From: Rugalucina vietnamica
Lineage: Eukaryota > Mollusca > Bivalvia > Lucinida > Lucinidae
DNA: 64,000 nt
NCBI GenBank assembly: GCA_964017185.1
Contig: OZ024880.1
Coordinates: 47,877,071 to 47,941,070 of the forward strand
Direction: 5' to 3'
Under the pieces are notes generated by a model, which saw nothing but the letters and a program-made list of their open reading frames with translations, was not told the DNA's origin and made no database searches. The translations under genes and the position numbers were made by a program. This document shows, piece by piece, positions 63,566 to 64,000 of the stretch. How positions within the stretch are numbered: the stretch's first letter is position 1; each line of letters starts with the position of its first letter.

Positions 63566-64000
63566 TACGAGGATGATTCAATAATGATTGAGACTTTTCT
63601 CTTGTTTTATAACCCCTTTTGACTGGCTCAAGTTAACTACTTTCGTGTACTAGATACACATTTGATCTCTCTACGGAGTGTGTTTTATCAAATTTGGTGA
63701 ACAACTTTGGTTGCTATGGTTATTTAAGAACTACCCGTGCAGTAAATATGGCCACCATATGCCCTTTGAACAAACATAATCTATATAAATCTAGCTATGT
63801 CACAAATTTTAAAAGCTGTATCTTATAATAATTGAGTATTGTCTGTGTTAACATTTATCTCTGAAATATTTTGCTTCGGTTGATTCGAGTCTTGCGCTAA
63901 TGATCAAGAGGTGGTTGCCTAGCAACAATTTTCCTCTATGAATTATGGCTTATAGCATTTTCCAAATTCTATTGTTGCTAGGCAACATAAAACGAAAGGG
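63566..64000 (+). mobile_element. Possible left part of a mariner-type element, cut by window edge
   Basis: TATATACGAGGATGATTCAA, then TAATGATTGAGACTTTTC, looks like a mariner terminus. Inside are TTGCCTAGCAAC at 63917 and TTGCTAGGCAAC near 63974. The right end is outside the window. Confidence 0.35.

Overview
This is animal nuclear DNA: AT-rich, intron-bearing and dominated by transposable elements. The repeat style suggests a bivalve mollusc. Pointers are terminal hairpins built from AGCTCACCTGAGCC, modules containing ACCAAGATGGCCGCCAT and TTGATTGGCCAAGCGGTTTC, and tRNA-derived SINEs on the 'GACGTTAAACC' pattern. The assignment rests on remembered repeat style, not on a search.

One host gene is well supported. 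It lies on the minus strand from 47019 to 62790 and continues beyond the right edge. Eight exons chain with consistent splice phases into: Sushi/CCP domain, SEA domain with a GSVIV autoproteolysis-type site, short Cys-rich EGF-like segment, 17-bp microexon, transmembrane helix, cytoplasmic tail. This is the layout of a cleaved, mucin-like cell-surface protein.

The gene's largest intron (48144-58342, about 10.2 kb) holds the most unusual object. A 5.2-kb element at 52699-57913 has about 60-bp terminal inverted repeats with one mismatch and a 6-bp target duplication (TTTACA). It carries two arrays of a 21-bp unit in opposite orientation. The units are organised into a higher-order repeat of 7 units (147 bp). 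The element sits inside a module-built bivalve repeat (called R2 here) and its middle is filled with smaller MITEs.

Left to right: a 1.26-kb TTAA-flanked element made of CGTACGATT-like words (1622-2885); microsatellites and R2 debris (4.7-6.5 kb); a 3.2-kb imperfect palindrome with internal modules (9.83-13.06 kb); families R3 and R4 of hairpin MITEs (14.7-21.1 kb); a Penelope-like retroelement cluster with inverted flanking repeats and hammerhead-like motifs (23.2-31.3 kb); a mariner-type element nested in a pogo-like one (31.8-33.4 kb); an inverted duplication with 487-bp arms (33.87-35.61 kb); a local segmental duplication (36.6-37.6 and 39.2-40.3 kb); a full R2 element (42.8-46.6 kb); then the host gene.

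Family names R1 to R6 are local labels: R1, about 500-bp SINE-like; R2, long module-built element with terminal hairpins; R3, about 280-bp palindromic MITE; R4, about 235-bp MITE with internal stem; R5, about 220-bp interspersed repeat; R6, about 150-bp tandem module. Most apparent ORFs in this window are shadows of these repeats.
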